A stretch of 64,000 bases of DNA from Methanofervidicoccus abyssi (GCF_004310395.1 NZ_BFAX01000001.1:62001-126000), one strand, 5' to 3'. Counted from the first letter of the stretch, positions 26,929-36,436 are shown. Notes: generated by a model from the letters alone, not told the origin. Numbers and translations are program-made.

Positions 26929-29900
26929 ATGATATTAAAGAGTATTACTTTGGAGAATTTCAGGAGTCATAGATATACCCAGTTATCTTTTAACAAAGGT
27001 ATTACAACGATAATAGGTCCTAATGGTAGTGGAAAATCCTCTATATTCGAGGCTATGAGTTTTGCACTCTATGGAATCTCAGATTATACGATAGAGGAGT
27101 TGATAAGGAAGGGAACAGGAAGGTTCAAAGTGGAACTTACATTTGAGTTAGGTGGTAATATCTACAGGGTGGTTAGGAGCAGGGGCAGGAGATCTTCTGG
27201 AGATAGTGTAAATAAGTTATATATAAATGGAAGACTCTATGCAGAGGGCAGTAAGGAGGTTAATAAGAGGATAAAGGAGATCTTAGGCATAAATCACGAT
27301 GTATTTCTAAATGCTATCTATATAAAACAGGGTGAGATAGACAATCTTATAAATATCAGACCTGCTGAGAGAAAGAAGATCATTGGAGAGATCTTGGGTG
27401 TAGGTAGGTATGAGAAAGTTTGGAGGGAGATGGGAGATGTTATAAGTAGATTTAAAAATAAGTTAGAGAATATAAAAGGACAACTTTCGAGAAAGGAAGT
27501 GATGGAAGAGGAGATTAAGGAAGTGAAAAAAGAGATAGAAAATATGGAGAGAGAATTGAATAGGTTAAAGGAAGATTGTAAGGAGATAGAAGGTGAGTAT
27601 CAGAATAAGAAAAATATTTTAGAAGAATACAATGAAAAGGAAAGGAAATACAACGAGTTGACGAGTAAGATTGATAATATTGATAACCGTATTAAAAGAT
27701 TTGAAAATGAAAAGGAGAATTTAGAGAGAGATCTTGAGAGTATCAGGGATCGGATGGATATACTTAAAGATACGGAGATGAACTACAAGAGATACTGTAA
27801 GATCGAGGAGGAGTTGAAGAATGAGGTACTCGCTGAGATGGATAGATACGAGGAATACTATCAGCGCTACAAAGGACTTGATGAGGTTAGGAATAAGTTG
27901 GAGAAGAATATAGAAGATATCAATAGGAAGATGAAGGAAGAAGGAGTTGGGGATATTCAGTTAGAAGATGTAGAGAAGAAGATAGATGTTATAAAGAGAA
28001 GATTGAAAGAGTTAGAAGAGATATGGGAAAAACTCTCTGAGTTGGAGAATTTGAATAGTAGGTTAGAAGAGATAAATGGATATATAGAGGAGCTGAATAG
28101 GTGTAAAGAGGGGTATTTGGAATACAAGAAAATAGATAAAAAATTGGGAGAGTTGGAGACTAAAATTTTGGAACTTGAGAAGTTAAAGGTGGAAAAGAAA
28201 AATATAAAAAGTGCAATAAAGAAGTTGAAAGATGAGATATCGAAGTTAAAGGAAGAGTTAAAGCCTTTAAAGGAGATTGAAGAGAAAATAAAAAAGGAGG
28301 ATGAATTGGAAAATAAGTTAAAGGAGTACAAGGAAAAATTCCAGGAATTAAATAGTGAGATAACAGAAAGAAAAACTAAGATAAAGGAGTTAGAGGAGAT
28401 TATAGAGAAACTCAGTAAGGCCGGTAACAAGTGTCCCCTCTGTCAGTCCGATATTGACGATTCCAAGAAGGAGAGTCTCCTAAGTAAATATAGAGAAGAT
28501 CTTGAAAAAATGGAAAACGAGTTAGAGAAACTTTACGAAGAACAGGAGATGTGTAGAAAAGAGATATTCAGGTTAGAGGGATTATTGAAAGAGATAAGTA
28601 GTTTGAAAAATGAATACGGGAGATTGAAGGAGAAGGAGAGAAACCTCCAGAACAAATTGCAGGAGTTGGATAAATACAGTAAAGAACTTCAGCATGTAAA
28701 TAATGAGATAAAGAAGTATATAGATGCGGAAAAGGAGAAGGAAGAGTTGAAGAAGAAGAAAGAGAGTTTGGAGGAAATGTATAGAAGATATCAAACCTCT
28801 GAGGATTATCTAAAGGGAGTAAATAGGGAGGAACTACTAAAGAGGAAGAAAGAACTTTCAGAGGTTGTAAGGGATTATAACAAGGAGAGGATAAATGAAG
28901 AGAGAGAATACCTTAGTGGTGAGTTAGATAGATGGACTGACATTAAGATGTGGATAGTAGATAAGAGGGAGAAAGAGAAGGAGTTAAATAATGTTCTTAA
29001 TGAGATGAAAAATATCAAAAAATACTTTGATCACTATATGAATTTAAAGGAAAAGAAGGACTCCTTAGAGAAAGATAGAGAAAAGTACAGGAGAGATTAC
29101 GAGAGATATGAAAAAGCCCGAGCAGTGTTGGAGGACTACTCAAAAAAATATAACGTAGATATTTTCAACTTGATAGACACGCTGGAAAAAAGTATTAGGG
29201 TAGTAGAGGAGACATTGAAAACCTGTATGAGTAAGAGGGAAGAGTATAGAAGGGAGATAGAATCCCTAAAATACGATAGTGAGGATCACAATAGGATAAA
29301 GAAAGAGGTTGATGAGATTCTTAATAATCTGACCTCTATGGAGAGAGAGATAGGAGAATATAACGGCCGCTTAAAGTCTCGCAGGAGAGATTTGAAGAAC
29401 CGCCTTGAAGAACTAGATAAATTAAAGGAGTTAGAAAAAGAAAAAGAGAAATTAGAAAGATTTATAAAATATTTAGAAAATATTAGAGAAAAAGTATTTT
29501 CCAAGGATGGGTTTCAACAATACCTTAGAAAGAGATATACTCCTCTTATCCAGAGATACACAAACGAGATATTCAGTGAATTTGAGTTGCCTTACCACTA
29601 CATCCAGATAAAGGAGGATTACGATATTCTAGTAGATGAATTCCCTGTAAAGAATCTAAGTGGGGGAGAACAGATAGCAGTCTCATTGGCACTACGTTTA
29701 GGTATAGCAAAGGCTCTATGTAGCAGTTTGCAGTTTATCATATTGGACGAACCTACTGCCTTCTTAGATGAGGATAGACGTAAAAAACTGTTAGATATAT
29801 TTAAAAGTATAAAAACTATCTCCCAGATATTCATAATATCCCATCATCAGGAGTTAGAGCAGATAGCAGACAGCACAATCCATGTCACTAAGAGAGGAGG

Positions 29901-29931
29901 TATCTCCTACGTATCCCAGGGGATAACGTGA
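26929..29931 (+). CDS. rad50: DNA double-strand break repair ATPase Rad50
   Basis: SMC-like ATPase of the Mre11-Rad50 complex. The 1000 residues have Walker A IGPNGSGKSS (about 29-38), a Q-loop in YIKQGEIDNLI, two long coiled-coil arms, a zinc hook CPLC at 502-505, the ABC signature LSGGEQIAVSLALRLG (about 910) and Walker B/D-loop FIILDEPTAFLDED (about 940). ATG 26929 follows GGTGGAGAAT; the frame is open seven codons further from a TTG. Mre11, HerA and NurA are not next to it: upstream is the divergent tyrA, downstream a PIN gene overlapping the stop by 4 nt. Confidence 0.96.
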   Translation: MILKSITLENFRSHRYTQLSFNKGITTIIGPNGSGKSSIFEAMSFALYGISDYTIEELIRKGTGRFKVELTFELGGNIYRVVRSRGRRSSGDSVNKLYINGRLYAEGSKEVNKRIKEILGINHDVFLNAIYIKQGEIDNLINIRPAERKKIIGEILGVGRYEKVWREMGDVISRFKNKLENIKGQLSRKEVMEEEIKEVKKEIENMERELNRLKEDCKEIEGEYQNKKNILEEYNEKERKYNELTSKIDNIDNRIKRFENEKENLERDLESIRDRMDILKDTEMNYKRYCKIEEELKNEVLAEMDRYEEYYQRYKGLDEVRNKLEKNIEDINRKMKEEGVGDIQLEDVEKKIDVIKRRLKELEEIWEKLSELENLNSRLEEINGYIEELNRCKEGYLEYKKIDKKLGELETKILELEKLKVEKKNIKSAIKKLKDEISKLKEELKPLKEIEEKIKKEDELENKLKEYKEKFQELNSEITERKTKIKELEEIIEKLSKAGNKCPLCQSDIDDSKKESLLSKYREDLEKMENELEKLYEEQEMCRKEIFRLEGLLKEISSLKNEYGRLKEKERNLQNKLQELDKYSKELQHVNNEIKKYIDAEKEKEELKKKKESLEEMYRRYQTSEDYLKGVNREELLKRKKELSEVVRDYNKERINEEREYLSGELDRWTDIKMWIVDKREKEKELNNVLNEMKNIKKYFDHYMNLKEKKDSLEKDREKYRRDYERYEKARAVLEDYSKKYNVDIFNLIDTLEKSIRVVEETLKTCMSKREEYRREIESLKYDSEDHNRIKKEVDEILNNLTSMEREIGEYNGRLKSRRRDLKNRLEELDKLKELEKEKEKLERFIKYLENIREKVFSKDGFQQYLRKRYTPLIQRYTNEIFSEFELPYHYIQIKEDYDILVDEFPVKNLSGGEQIAVSLALRLGIAKALCSSLQFIILDEPTAFLDEDRRKKLLDIFKSIKTISQIFIISHHQELEQIADSTIHVTKRGGISYVSQGIT

Positions 29932-30332
29932 TCCTGGTGGTGCCTGATACCAACTTTTTAATATACAGTGTTAAACATGGAATAAACATAGACTACGAGT
30001 TAGACAGGTTATTTAATATATATAAGGTTATAATACTGAAGTGTGTAAGGGAGGAGTTGGAAAAACTTAGGGAGAGGTTAAAGGGCAAGGATAGATACTC
30101 TGTATTACTTCTTCTATCTCTTATCAGAACGTATGAAGAAGAACGTGAAAATATCCCTGGGAAATATACCGACGAGATAATACTGAACTACGCCTTAAAA
30201 TGTAGGGAGGAGGAAAAAAAGGTTGTGGTATGTACAAATGATAAAGAATTGAAGGGAAAACTCCTTGATATAGGCATTCCTGTAGTAGTTGTTAAACAGA
30301 AGAAGTACTTTGAACTACAAGGGTATATATAA
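29928..30332 (+). CDS. PIN-domain protein coupled to rad50
   Basis: A 134-residue PIN-fold nuclease candidate. The first acidic residue is in VVPDTNFLIYS, a second in the LEKLRERLKGKDRY helix region, and the last acidic site in VVVCTNDKELKGKLL, the usual PIN arrangement. The GTG start overlaps the rad50 TGA stop (GTGA), so translation should be coupled. No antitoxin-like gene is adjacent, and the architecture resembles archaeal Fcf1/Utp24-like or stand-alone PIN proteins more than VapC toxins. A role in repair or RNA processing is inference only. Confidence 0.8.
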   Translation: MILVVPDTNFLIYSVKHGINIDYELDRLFNIYKVIILKCVREELEKLRERLKGKDRYSVLLLLSLIRTYEEERENIPGKYTDEIILNYALKCREEEKKVVVCTNDKELKGKLLDIGIPVVVVKQKKYFELQGYI

Positions 30333-30341
30333 GGTGATAGA

Positions 30342-31397
30342 ATGGAGGTATTAGAATATCTCAAAGAGTTGTCTCTCGCAGATGGTATCTCTGGTAGGGA
30401 AGACAGTATAAGGAGTATAATGGAGAGAGAACTTAAAAAGTACTGTGAAGAAGTATTCACAGACAGATTAGGTAACCTAATAGGTAGGATGGGAGATAAG
30501 GGGCTTAAACTTATGTTAGCTGCCCATATGGATGAGATTGGTTTAATGGTGAAGTACATAGATGAGAAAGGATTCCTGAAATTTATAAAAGTTGGAGGTA
30601 TTAACGATCAGATGCTTCTAAATCAGAAAGTTGTAGTACATACAAGGAATGGTAAAAGAATTATTGGAGTCTTAGGTTCAAAGCCACCCCACAAGATGAA
30701 AGAGGAAGAGAGAAACAAGATGATAAAATACGAGGACATGTTTATAGATATTGGGGCAAAGGATAGAGAGGATGCGAAGAAAATGGGAGTGGATATTGGA
30801 GATTGGATAACCTTCAAATCGGAGTTTGACATCCTTGGAAACAACAGGGTAACATGTAAAGCCTTTGATAACAGGATAGGTTGTGCCATCCTATTAGAGG
30901 TTGCTAAAAGGTTAAAAGAAGAGGATATAAAATGCCAGGTGTATTTCGTAGGTACAGTTCAAGAGGAAGTAGGATTAAAGGGTGCTAAAACTTCTGCCTT
31001 CAGAATAAACCCAGACGTAGCAATTGCTCTGGATGTAACTATCTGTGGAGATCATCCAGGGATCAACATAGAAGAAGCTCCTGTGGAGTTGGGAAAGGGT
31101 CCTGTTGTCTGTATAGTAGATGGTGCTGGAAGAGGACTTATTGCTCACAGAGATGTATTGAAGATGATAGAAGATGTCTCTAAAAAGTACAACATCCCAG
31201 TACAGTATGAGGTTGGAGATGGAGGTACAACAGATGGGACTGCCATATATCTTACAAGGGAGGGGATACCTACAGGAGTTATCTCTGTACCTGCTAGATA
31301 TATCCATACTCCCGTAGAGGTCATAGATCTATCTGATTTGGAGAATGCCGTTAATTTGATAGTTAAATGTGTCGGAGAGGTGGACAAGTACTTCTGA
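30342..31397 (+). CDS. M42 family metallo-aminopeptidase (TET-like)
   Basis: A 351-residue di-zinc peptidase. The expected metal-site blocks are visible: [13 protein letters not shown] (first His), [18 protein letters not shown] (bridging Asp), [19 protein letters not shown] (catalytic Glu pair), [13 protein letters not shown] (Asp) and [13 protein letters not shown] (last His). M42 enzymes form dodecameric TET particles that trim peptides after proteasomal cleavage. GGTGATAGA precedes the ATG, 9 bp after the PIN gene, so it likely shares the rad50 transcript. Older annotations call such proteins endoglucanases. Confidence 0.93.
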   Translation: MEVLEYLKELSLADGISGREDSIRSIMERELKKYCEEVFTDRLGNLIGRMGDKGLKLMLAAHMDEIGLMVKYIDEKGFLKFIKVGGINDQMLLNQKVVVHTRNGKRIIGVLGSKPPHKMKEEERNKMIKYEDMFIDIGAKDREDAKKMGVDIGDWITFKSEFDILGNNRVTCKAFDNRIGCAILLEVAKRLKEEDIKCQVYFVGTVQEEVGLKGAKTSAFRINPDVAIALDVTICGDHPGINIEEAPVELGKGPVVCIVDGAGRGLIAHRDVLKMIEDVSKKYNIPVQYEVGDGGTTDGTAIYLTREGIPTGVISVPARYIHTPVEVIDLSDLENAVNLIVKCVGEVDKYF

Positions 31398-31797
31398 AGA
31401 GATTATAATCCCACTAAAATTATAGCTAATTAAAACTTAAAATAAAAATGATAAAAAAGAACCTAAAAAAATCTAAAAGGTGAAATAAACAAAAAATGTG
31501 ATTTTATTAATTAATAATAAAATAGTGAATCTCGCTTTATTTTCGGAAATACTCTAATTACTAGAATGGACAAGATAAGATCTTGTTAAATCTTTTTCTT
31601 CTTGGAGGCATCTAATCCTACTCTAATAGTCTAATAGTATGAATAAAACTCTGTCAACAATGAAATTACTCTCTTTCCAAAATATAGAGGAGTTTTTTTA
31701 TTTTTTACCTTAGTAGATTTATTTTTTTGATTATTATAATTATTTTTGAATTGTGGTTTAGTTAATTATTTAAAAAGAAGTAATCTAAGGCGATATT
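31398..31797. other. 400-bp gene-free region with inverted repeats
   Basis: It holds a divergent reverse copy of the dispersed element (31528-31558) and a perfect palindrome ACAAGAT-AAG-ATCTTGT (31570-31586). A T-rich stretch (31694-31708 and 31720-31727) precedes nob1. No coding frame is supported. Confidence 0.6.
31528..31558 (-). repeat. Dispersed palindromic element, divergent reverse copy
   Basis: AATCTCGCTTTATTTTCGG followed by AAATACTC. The block TTTTC...AAATACTC is shared with the reverse copy at 41534-41559, and the AATCTC end with the consensus. Confidence 0.35.
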
Positions 31798-32277
31798 ATG
31801 ATAAAAGTATTGGACGCTTCTTCTTTTATCCATGGGTATAACCCATCCTTAGAGGAAGGAGAGCACTATACTACCAGCAGTATAGTTGAGGAAGTAAAGA
31901 GTAAGAAGGATATTATATATCTTGCCTTAGAATATGGAAAATTGTTTATCAAAGAACCTAAAAAAAAGACTGTGGAGATGGTAAAAAAAGCTTCTGTAGA
32001 AACTGGAGACACCTTATCTCAGAGCGATATAGAAGTACTTGCCTTGGCTATCGATTTAGGAGGGGTACTCTATACAGACGACTATGGCCTACAGAATGTA
32101 GCGAGAAAACTATCTGTCCCATTTAAACCTATACTATCCAAGGGGATAAGAAAAGAGTTTAGATGGAGATTAGTATGTAAAGGATGTAAAAAAATATACA
32201 GTATAGATCATAAAGAGGATATCTGCGAGATCTGTGGAAGCCCCCTGGAGAGAAAGATGATCAAAAAAAGAAGATAA
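31798..32277 (+). CDS. nob1: Ribosome maturation endonuclease Nob1
   Basis: PIN-domain RNase that trims the 3' end of 16S rRNA precursors. The 159 residues start with IKVLDASSFIHGYNP (first PIN Asp) and contain LSQSDIEVLALAIDLGGVLYTDDYGLQNVA (remaining acidic residues). They end in a zinc ribbon with CKGC and CEIC pairs and a basic tail. This PIN plus zinc-ribbon layout is specific to Nob1. GCGATATT precedes the ATG; it is a single-gene unit. Confidence 0.93.
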   Translation: MIKVLDASSFIHGYNPSLEEGEHYTTSSIVEEVKSKKDIIYLALEYGKLFIKEPKKKTVEMVKKASVETGDTLSQSDIEVLALAIDLGGVLYTDDYGLQNVARKLSVPFKPILSKGIRKEFRWRLVCKGCKKIYSIDHKEDICEICGSPLERKMIKKRR

Positions 32278-32457
32278 TTATGTAAAGAATAAAATAACCT
32301 CAGTTTTCATCAAAGTAATAGTTATATAACAACACATAAGTTTTTTCTCTCTTCTACTCGACAAGATTTTCCAACAGGGTGATAGTATCTTACCAATAGG
32401 ATAAAATTTCTCTTGTTTAGTAGTAATTCCGTATTATTTTTTATTTTTTATTTGTAT

Positions 32458-33402
32458 TTAAATATTCTTTATATCCTCCCAGCAGGCCTTTAAAACCTGG
32501 ACAGAATGTTTAAAGGTTTCAAGTTCCTCAGGGCTTATCCTTATAGGCACTATCTCCTCGATACCTTTCCTACCTAACTTAACAGGTACCCCTATACATA
32601 TACCACTTATACTGTCTATCTCTCCATCCAGGTATGTAGAAAGTGTTAATACTCTCTTGTCGTCGTTGATTATTGTTTTTATCACATTAACCACAGCAGA
32701 GGCGGGACCATACTCTGATCCTCCTTTTAATCTAATTATCTCTTCCCCCCTACTCTTCACAAGTTCCACTATCTCCTTGTATGGTAGGTTCTCGTAACCT
32801 GGCATCCTACTTATAGGAATTCCCCCAATCGCCGTTGCACTTAAAAGAGGTACCATTGTATCTCCATGCTCCCCTATTATTCTCGTCCTAACCTCCCCTA
32901 TATGTACCCCAAAGTACTTTGCAATAGCCACTTTAAACCTCATAGAATCTAAATGAGTACCTAATCCAAATACCTGACTTCTGTCATAGCCACTTTCAAA
33001 GAGCGCTTTCTGGGTCATAATATCTACAGGATTTGTTATTATAAACAATTTAGTATCACAGGTTTTAGATATATCTTTGACGTAGTTCTTAATAATCTTT
33101 GCATTTGCCTTTGCAAGATCCAGCCTGGACATCCCATCCTTCCTGGGCACCCCTGCAGAGATTATTGTAATCTCACTACCATCTACAGCATCTGGGATCT
33201 CCTTATCACTGTAGATCTCTATCTCTGCATCCCTGGCTTCTGCTGCAAGGGCATCGTACATATCCATTCTAATACCCTCTAATTTTTTTAGAGACTTCTC
33301 CCTGGATATAAGAACTATATGTTTTATAGAAGGTTCCCTTGCAAGTAAAAAGGACACTGTAGATCCTATCCTCCCAGAAGCTCCAATAACAGATATCTTC
33401 AC
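32458..33402 (-). CDS. mdh: Malate/lactate-type dehydrogenase (archaeal malate dehydrogenase)
   Basis: NAD(P)-dependent 2-hydroxyacid dehydrogenase of the LDH/MDH superfamily, 314 residues. The N-terminus KISVIGASGRIGSTVSFLLA is the nucleotide site. ISAGVPRKDGMSRLDL contains the mobile-loop arginine, ITNPVDIMTQ is typical, and IIGEHGDTMVPL contains the catalytic His. In Methanocaldococcus the matching enzyme prefers NADPH and also reduces sulfopyruvate-like substrates. That could serve coenzyme M or methanopterin synthesis as well as the partial TCA cycle. GGTGA lies before the ATG. Confidence 0.93.
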   Translation of the reverse strand: MKISVIGASGRIGSTVSFLLAREPSIKHIVLISREKSLKKLEGIRMDMYDALAAEARDAEIEIYSDKEIPDAVDGSEITIISAGVPRKDGMSRLDLAKANAKIIKNYVKDISKTCDTKLFIITNPVDIMTQKALFESGYDRSQVFGLGTHLDSMRFKVAIAKYFGVHIGEVRTRIIGEHGDTMVPLLSATAIGGIPISRMPGYENLPYKEIVELVKSRGEEIIRLKGGSEYGPASAVVNVIKTIINDDKRVLTLSTYLDGEIDSISGICIGVPVKLGRKGIEEIVPIRISPEELETFKHSVQVLKACWEDIKNI

Positions 33403-33520
33403 CCTCTCACCTATAATACTTTTGAATAGAAAGTATTAAATATTATTACTAATGATTATATTATTAATAACCATTTATCTTTAGAAAGTAATATATAGTT
33501 AAAGTTTTTTTTAGTATATC

Positions 33521-33534
33521 TAAAGTATACTTTA
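33521..33534. promoter_or_regulatory. Palindrome TAAAGTATACTTTA upstream of a small gene
   Basis: A perfect 14-bp palindrome 26 bp before the ATG at 33560 and 119 bp before the divergent mdh start. Directly 5' of it sits TATCTAAAGT, the half-site also found in the palindrome at 8836-8860. The position suits an operator for the small gene or for mdh. Confidence 0.45.
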
Positions 33535-33559
33535 ACACTGTATCTAGGAGGTATTTACT

Positions 33560-33778
33560 ATGGAAAGAGATAGTAGTATCCTAGATATAGAGGAGATAGA
33601 CATTTTAGCTATTGGACTACTACTCACAGCCCCTATGATGTCTGAATATGAGATGAAATGTATTATATGCAAACTGAAAAAAATAGCAAGAAAAAAGAAA
33701 ATGATGAATTACAAAAGTATTAATGAGATACTAGACGACTGGGCTAATAAAGCCTACCAGTTAACTATGAAGTATTAA
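33560..33778 (+). CDS. Small protein of unknown function (72 aa)
   Basis: I do not recognise the family. AGGAGGT lies seven bases upstream of the ATG, which makes the gene credible. The acidic N-terminus (ERDSSILDIEEIDI) is followed by a short hydrophobic stretch LAIGLLLTAPMM, a CIICKLKKIARKKK segment with a CxxC pair, and an amphipathic C-terminal helix (EILDDWANKAYQLTMKY). The hydrophobic part is short for a membrane span. A palindromic candidate operator precedes it, and it converges on the tiny membrane gene at 33783-33923. Confidence 0.6.
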   Translation: MERDSSILDIEEIDILAIGLLLTAPMMSEYEMKCIICKLKKIARKKKMMNYKSINEILDDWANKAYQLTMKY

Positions 33779-33782
33779 ACTA

Positions 33783-33923
33783 CTATATCATCAGGAAATA
33801 GGGGATAAGGGAGAGTAATATAATTATCCCTATGAATACAGTTAGTAGTTTCTTTAACTCCTTATCATAATTTTTATTATATTTTTTATTTTTATTATAT
33901 TTATTTTTACCTTTCTTTTTCAT
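33783..33923 (-). CDS. Tiny basic single-span membrane protein (46 aa)
   Basis: The first 25 residues are extremely Lys/Asn/Tyr-rich (MKKKGKNKYNKNKKYNKNY). Then comes one membrane helix (LLTVFIGIIILLSLIPYFLMI) that runs to the stop. By the positive-inside rule the basic part should be cytoplasmic. GAGGGATATCT precedes the ATG, and the start lies inside the end of cyaB (17-nt overlap), as expected for a coupled third gene of the HTH-ACT/cyaB operon. The low-complexity A-rich coding sequence makes a chance frame possible. Confidence 0.5.
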   Translation of the reverse strand: MKKKGKNKYNKNKKYNKNYDKELKKLLTVFIGIIILLSLIPYFLMI

Positions 33924-34476
33924 AGATATCCCTCAACTCCAAATAAGATAGTCTTATCAACCTCTCATCACTGATATTTAAAGATCTGATTAAGTCCATA
34001 AGATCCTTCATGGCATCTTCTCTCTCAGATTCGGATTTAACAGTTTTTTCAAATTCGGCGAAATATCCTATTCCCTCTACCTCGTCAATAGATACAGTTA
34101 TATCTCCACTGTTTTTGTATATCTCCCTTATCTTCTTAATTGGAGGTAGTGATTTAAATCCAAGTTTTTCTAGTATTACCTTAGTAACATCTCCATCATT
34201 TACAATAACCTGATACTCCTCCCTAGTCTTTGATTTATCGTCTATCTTTGGCCCCTTGTAAGTTAAATAGTAGTTTATATACTTCTTGTGGAAATCTACA
34301 GCTTTTCTAACCCTAAGTGCCTCGTCAGTTTTTCTAAAATCCCTATCTATGCCGTTAAAGTAGGTATCGATTTCCTCCATTTTAGTATATTTTTTAAATC
34401 CTAAATTTTCCAGTTTGCGGATAAGATTTGGTATTTCATCTTTCTTCAATCTAACTTTTAATTCTACTTCAATCAT
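33907..34476 (-). CDS. cyaB: CYTH-domain protein (class IV adenylate cyclase CyaB family)
   Basis: A 189-residue CYTH (triphosphate tunnel metalloenzyme) protein. It has the N-terminal EVELKVRL signature, DTYFNGIDRDFRKTDEALRVRK, YYLTYKGPKIDDKSKTREEY and a C-terminal VSIDEVEGIGYFAEFEKT. Family members hydrolyse or cyclise nucleoside or thiamine triphosphates and polyphosphate. Cyclase activity cannot be read from the sequence. Its ATG overlaps the stop of the upstream HTH-ACT regulator by 4 nt, so the two are coupled. Confidence 0.88.
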   Translation of the reverse strand: MIEVELKVRLKKDEIPNLIRKLENLGFKKYTKMEEIDTYFNGIDRDFRKTDEALRVRKAVDFHKKYINYYLTYKGPKIDDKSKTREEYQVIVNDGDVTKVILEKLGFKSLPPIKKIREIYKNSGDITVSIDEVEGIGYFAEFEKTVKSESEREDAMKDLMDLIRSLNISDERLIRLSYLELRDIYEKER

Positions 34477-34907
34477 AATACCACCAAACTTTTAATATAG
34501 GGCTTTAATACTCTCTTTAACTCTTCCACATCTACGTTCTCTATCTCAAGCCAGATAACCACATTGTTCTTTTCCTTTTCAAGAGTTGTTGATAATATAT
34601 TACCTCCTATCTCCGATATCTTCGAAGATATATCTGCTAGTAATCCTATCCTATCCTCAGCCACTATCCTGATCTTCCTAGTTAGTAAACTGATATTGCC
34701 TCTCTCTATTAGATACCTTCCTTCTTCTGTTAAATAAACCCCTCCATTTTTACCCTTTTTTGTAATTACTAGCCCTAAATCCCTTAAAACCCTTATATAT
34801 CTATCTACATTCTTCGGATGTATATTTAGCTTACTGGAGATCTCTTTAACTGTGTTACACTCTGTTAGAAGTTCCATTATTTTTTTAGTCGTACCCTCAA
34901 CCCTCAT
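34473..34907 (-). CDS. HTH-ACT transcriptional regulator
   Basis: A 144-residue protein with an N-terminal winged HTH (KIMELLTECNTVKEISSKLNIHPKNVDRYIRVLRDLGL, wing KKGKNGGVYLTEEGRYLI) and a C-terminal ACT domain (RIVAEDRIGLLADISSKISEIGGNIL). The ACT part should bind an amino acid or similar small ligand. It is coupled by a 4-nt overlap to cyaB, so it may control that gene in response to an amino-acid-like signal. It is divergent from moaC, with under 100 bp between starts, and might regulate that promoter as well. Confidence 0.87.
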   Translation of the reverse strand: MRVEGTTKKIMELLTECNTVKEISSKLNIHPKNVDRYIRVLRDLGLVITKKGKNGGVYLTEEGRYLIERGNISLLTRKIRIVAEDRIGLLADISSKISEIGGNILSTTLEKEKNNVVIWLEIENVDVEELKRVLKPYIKSLVVL

Positions 34908-35003
34908 CTTCCCACAGAGGTATAATTTTACTATATCGTAACTGTTATTTATTATTAATTATTACCTTGTTATTAAATTTTAACAGTTAAAAAGGTGAAA
35001 AAA

Positions 35004-35462
35004 ATGTTGACCCATGTGGATGAAAAGGGAGTGAAGATGGTAGATATCTCAGATAAAGAAGATAAAAATAGAGTATGTATTGCAAGGGGCTTTATTAAAT
35101 TAAAACCTTCCACAGTAGAGGCAATATCTAAGGGAGAAGTAATAAAGGGAGATGTACTAACTACAGCCCAGGTTGCAGCGATAATGGCCGTGAAAAACAC
35201 TCCAAGTATAATACCTTTATGTCATCCTATCCCTATAACTGGAGTAGATGTTAAATTTAAAACTAAGAAAGACGGTATAGAAGTAGAGGTGAAAGTAAGA
35301 ACTACTTATAAAACAGGTGTAGAGATGGAAGCACTTACAGGAGTTTCAGTGGCACTTTTAACAATATGGGATATGGTAAAATCTATTGAGAAAGATAAAA
35401 ATGGACAATATCCAGATACCGAGATAGATAGTATAAAGGTTGTAAGTAAGAAAAAGGAGTAA
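35004..35462 (+). CDS. moaC: Cyclic pyranopterin monophosphate synthase MoaC
   Basis: Second step of molybdopterin synthesis, needed for the tungsten/molybdenum formylmethanofuran and formate dehydrogenases of methanogens. The 152 residues contain the family's [37 protein letters not shown] and [23 protein letters not shown], the last with the catalytic Lys/Asp region. ATG 35004 has AAAGGTGA upstream; the in-frame GTG nine bases earlier is part of that site. Dph2 follows 11 bp later. Confidence 0.95.
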   Translation: MLTHVDEKGVKMVDISDKEDKNRVCIARGFIKLKPSTVEAISKGEVIKGDVLTTAQVAAIMAVKNTPSIIPLCHPIPITGVDVKFKTKKDGIEVEVKVRTTYKTGVEMEALTGVSVALLTIWDMVKSIEKDKNGQYPDTEIDSIKVVSKKKE

Positions 35463-35473
35463 GGTTTGATAGG

Positions 35474-36436
35474 ATGTGGGATTTGGAAAAGGAGAAGGTT
35501 ATAAGAGAGATATTAAGGTATAAGGGAAAGAGAATACTATTCCAGGCTCCTGAAGGGTTGAAGTTAAATGTGGAGAGGGAGATAGATAGTATAAAGAGAT
35601 ACTTTAAAGATAGAGGTTGGAAAGATATGGAATTTATAATGTGGGGAGGGAGTGCCTTTGGGGCCTGTGATATATGTGACAAGGAGGGGAAGTATCTAAA
35701 TGTAGATCTTATTATACACTATGGGCATGAAGAATTGCCTTACGTAAGATCGGAGATACCTGTTGTCTATATTCCAGTTTATTACAAACCTGATAGAGAA
35801 CATTTGATGGGGATCTACAGAGATATCGATAGAATACTTGGAAAGTATAAAGATCCTGTAATAACTACTACTGTACAGTTCAAAAAGATTCTCAGTAGGT
35901 ATAATCCCCATTTAATACTTGGTTGTAGGGCCGATATAATCTTAGATGATAATAGAGATATTCTCTATATAGGAAGTGGAAGATTCCACCCCTTAATGTT
36001 AGCATATAAATTTAGAAAGGAGATACCTGTATATAACCCTATAACAAGAGAGTTCTTCAAGATAGGGAGAGATGAAGTTGAAAGTTTTATAAAAAAGAGG
36101 TTAGGAGTAATATCCAAGTTGTATCTAAATCCCCCCAGGAAAATTGGAGTTATACTATCTACAAAAAAGGGCCAGTGTAGAATAAGTGTATTCGAGAGAA
36201 TAATTAAGATACTCAAGGAGAGAGGTATAAAATATATTCCAATTGTCTTAGATAACATCAACCCTGAAGACCTCGTATATAACGTAGATGCCTACGTTGT
36301 ATGTGCCTGTCCAAGGATAGTGCTAGATGACTATATAAAATATAGAAAGATACTTCTAACACCTAAGGAGTTTGAGATGTATATAAATAATGACTTCAAT
36401 TACCAATTGGATGAAATACGTCCTGAGGATTTTTAG
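35474..36436 (+). CDS. dph2: Diphthamide biosynthesis radical enzyme Dph2
   Basis: Non-canonical radical SAM enzyme that adds the 3-amino-3-carboxypropyl group to the target histidine of aEF2. The 320-residue length and the three separated cluster cysteines fit: GACDIC (Cys65/68), LGCRAD (Cys151) and VVCACPRIV (Cys277/279). There is no CxxxCxxC motif, as expected for this family. Archaeal Dph2 acts as a homodimer. The gene is likely cotranscribed with moaC without an evident functional link. Confidence 0.92.
   Translation: MWDLEKEKVIREILRYKGKRILFQAPEGLKLNVEREIDSIKRYFKDRGWKDMEFIMWGGSAFGACDICDKEGKYLNVDLIIHYGHEELPYVRSEIPVVYIPVYYKPDREHLMGIYRDIDRILGKYKDPVITTTVQFKKILSRYNPHLILGCRADIILDDNRDILYIGSGRFHPLMLAYKFRKEIPVYNPITREFFKIGRDEVESFIKKRLGVISKLYLNPPRKIGVILSTKKGQCRISVFERIIKILKERGIKYIPIVLDNINPEDLVYNVDAYVVCACPRIVLDDYIKYRKILLTPKEFEMYINNDFNYQLDEIRPEDF

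Noticed and set aside
29928-30332. VapC toxin of a toxin-antitoxin pair.
   Set aside because: No antitoxin-like gene precedes it; it is directly coupled to rad50, and the spacing between acidic residues fits other PIN families equally well.
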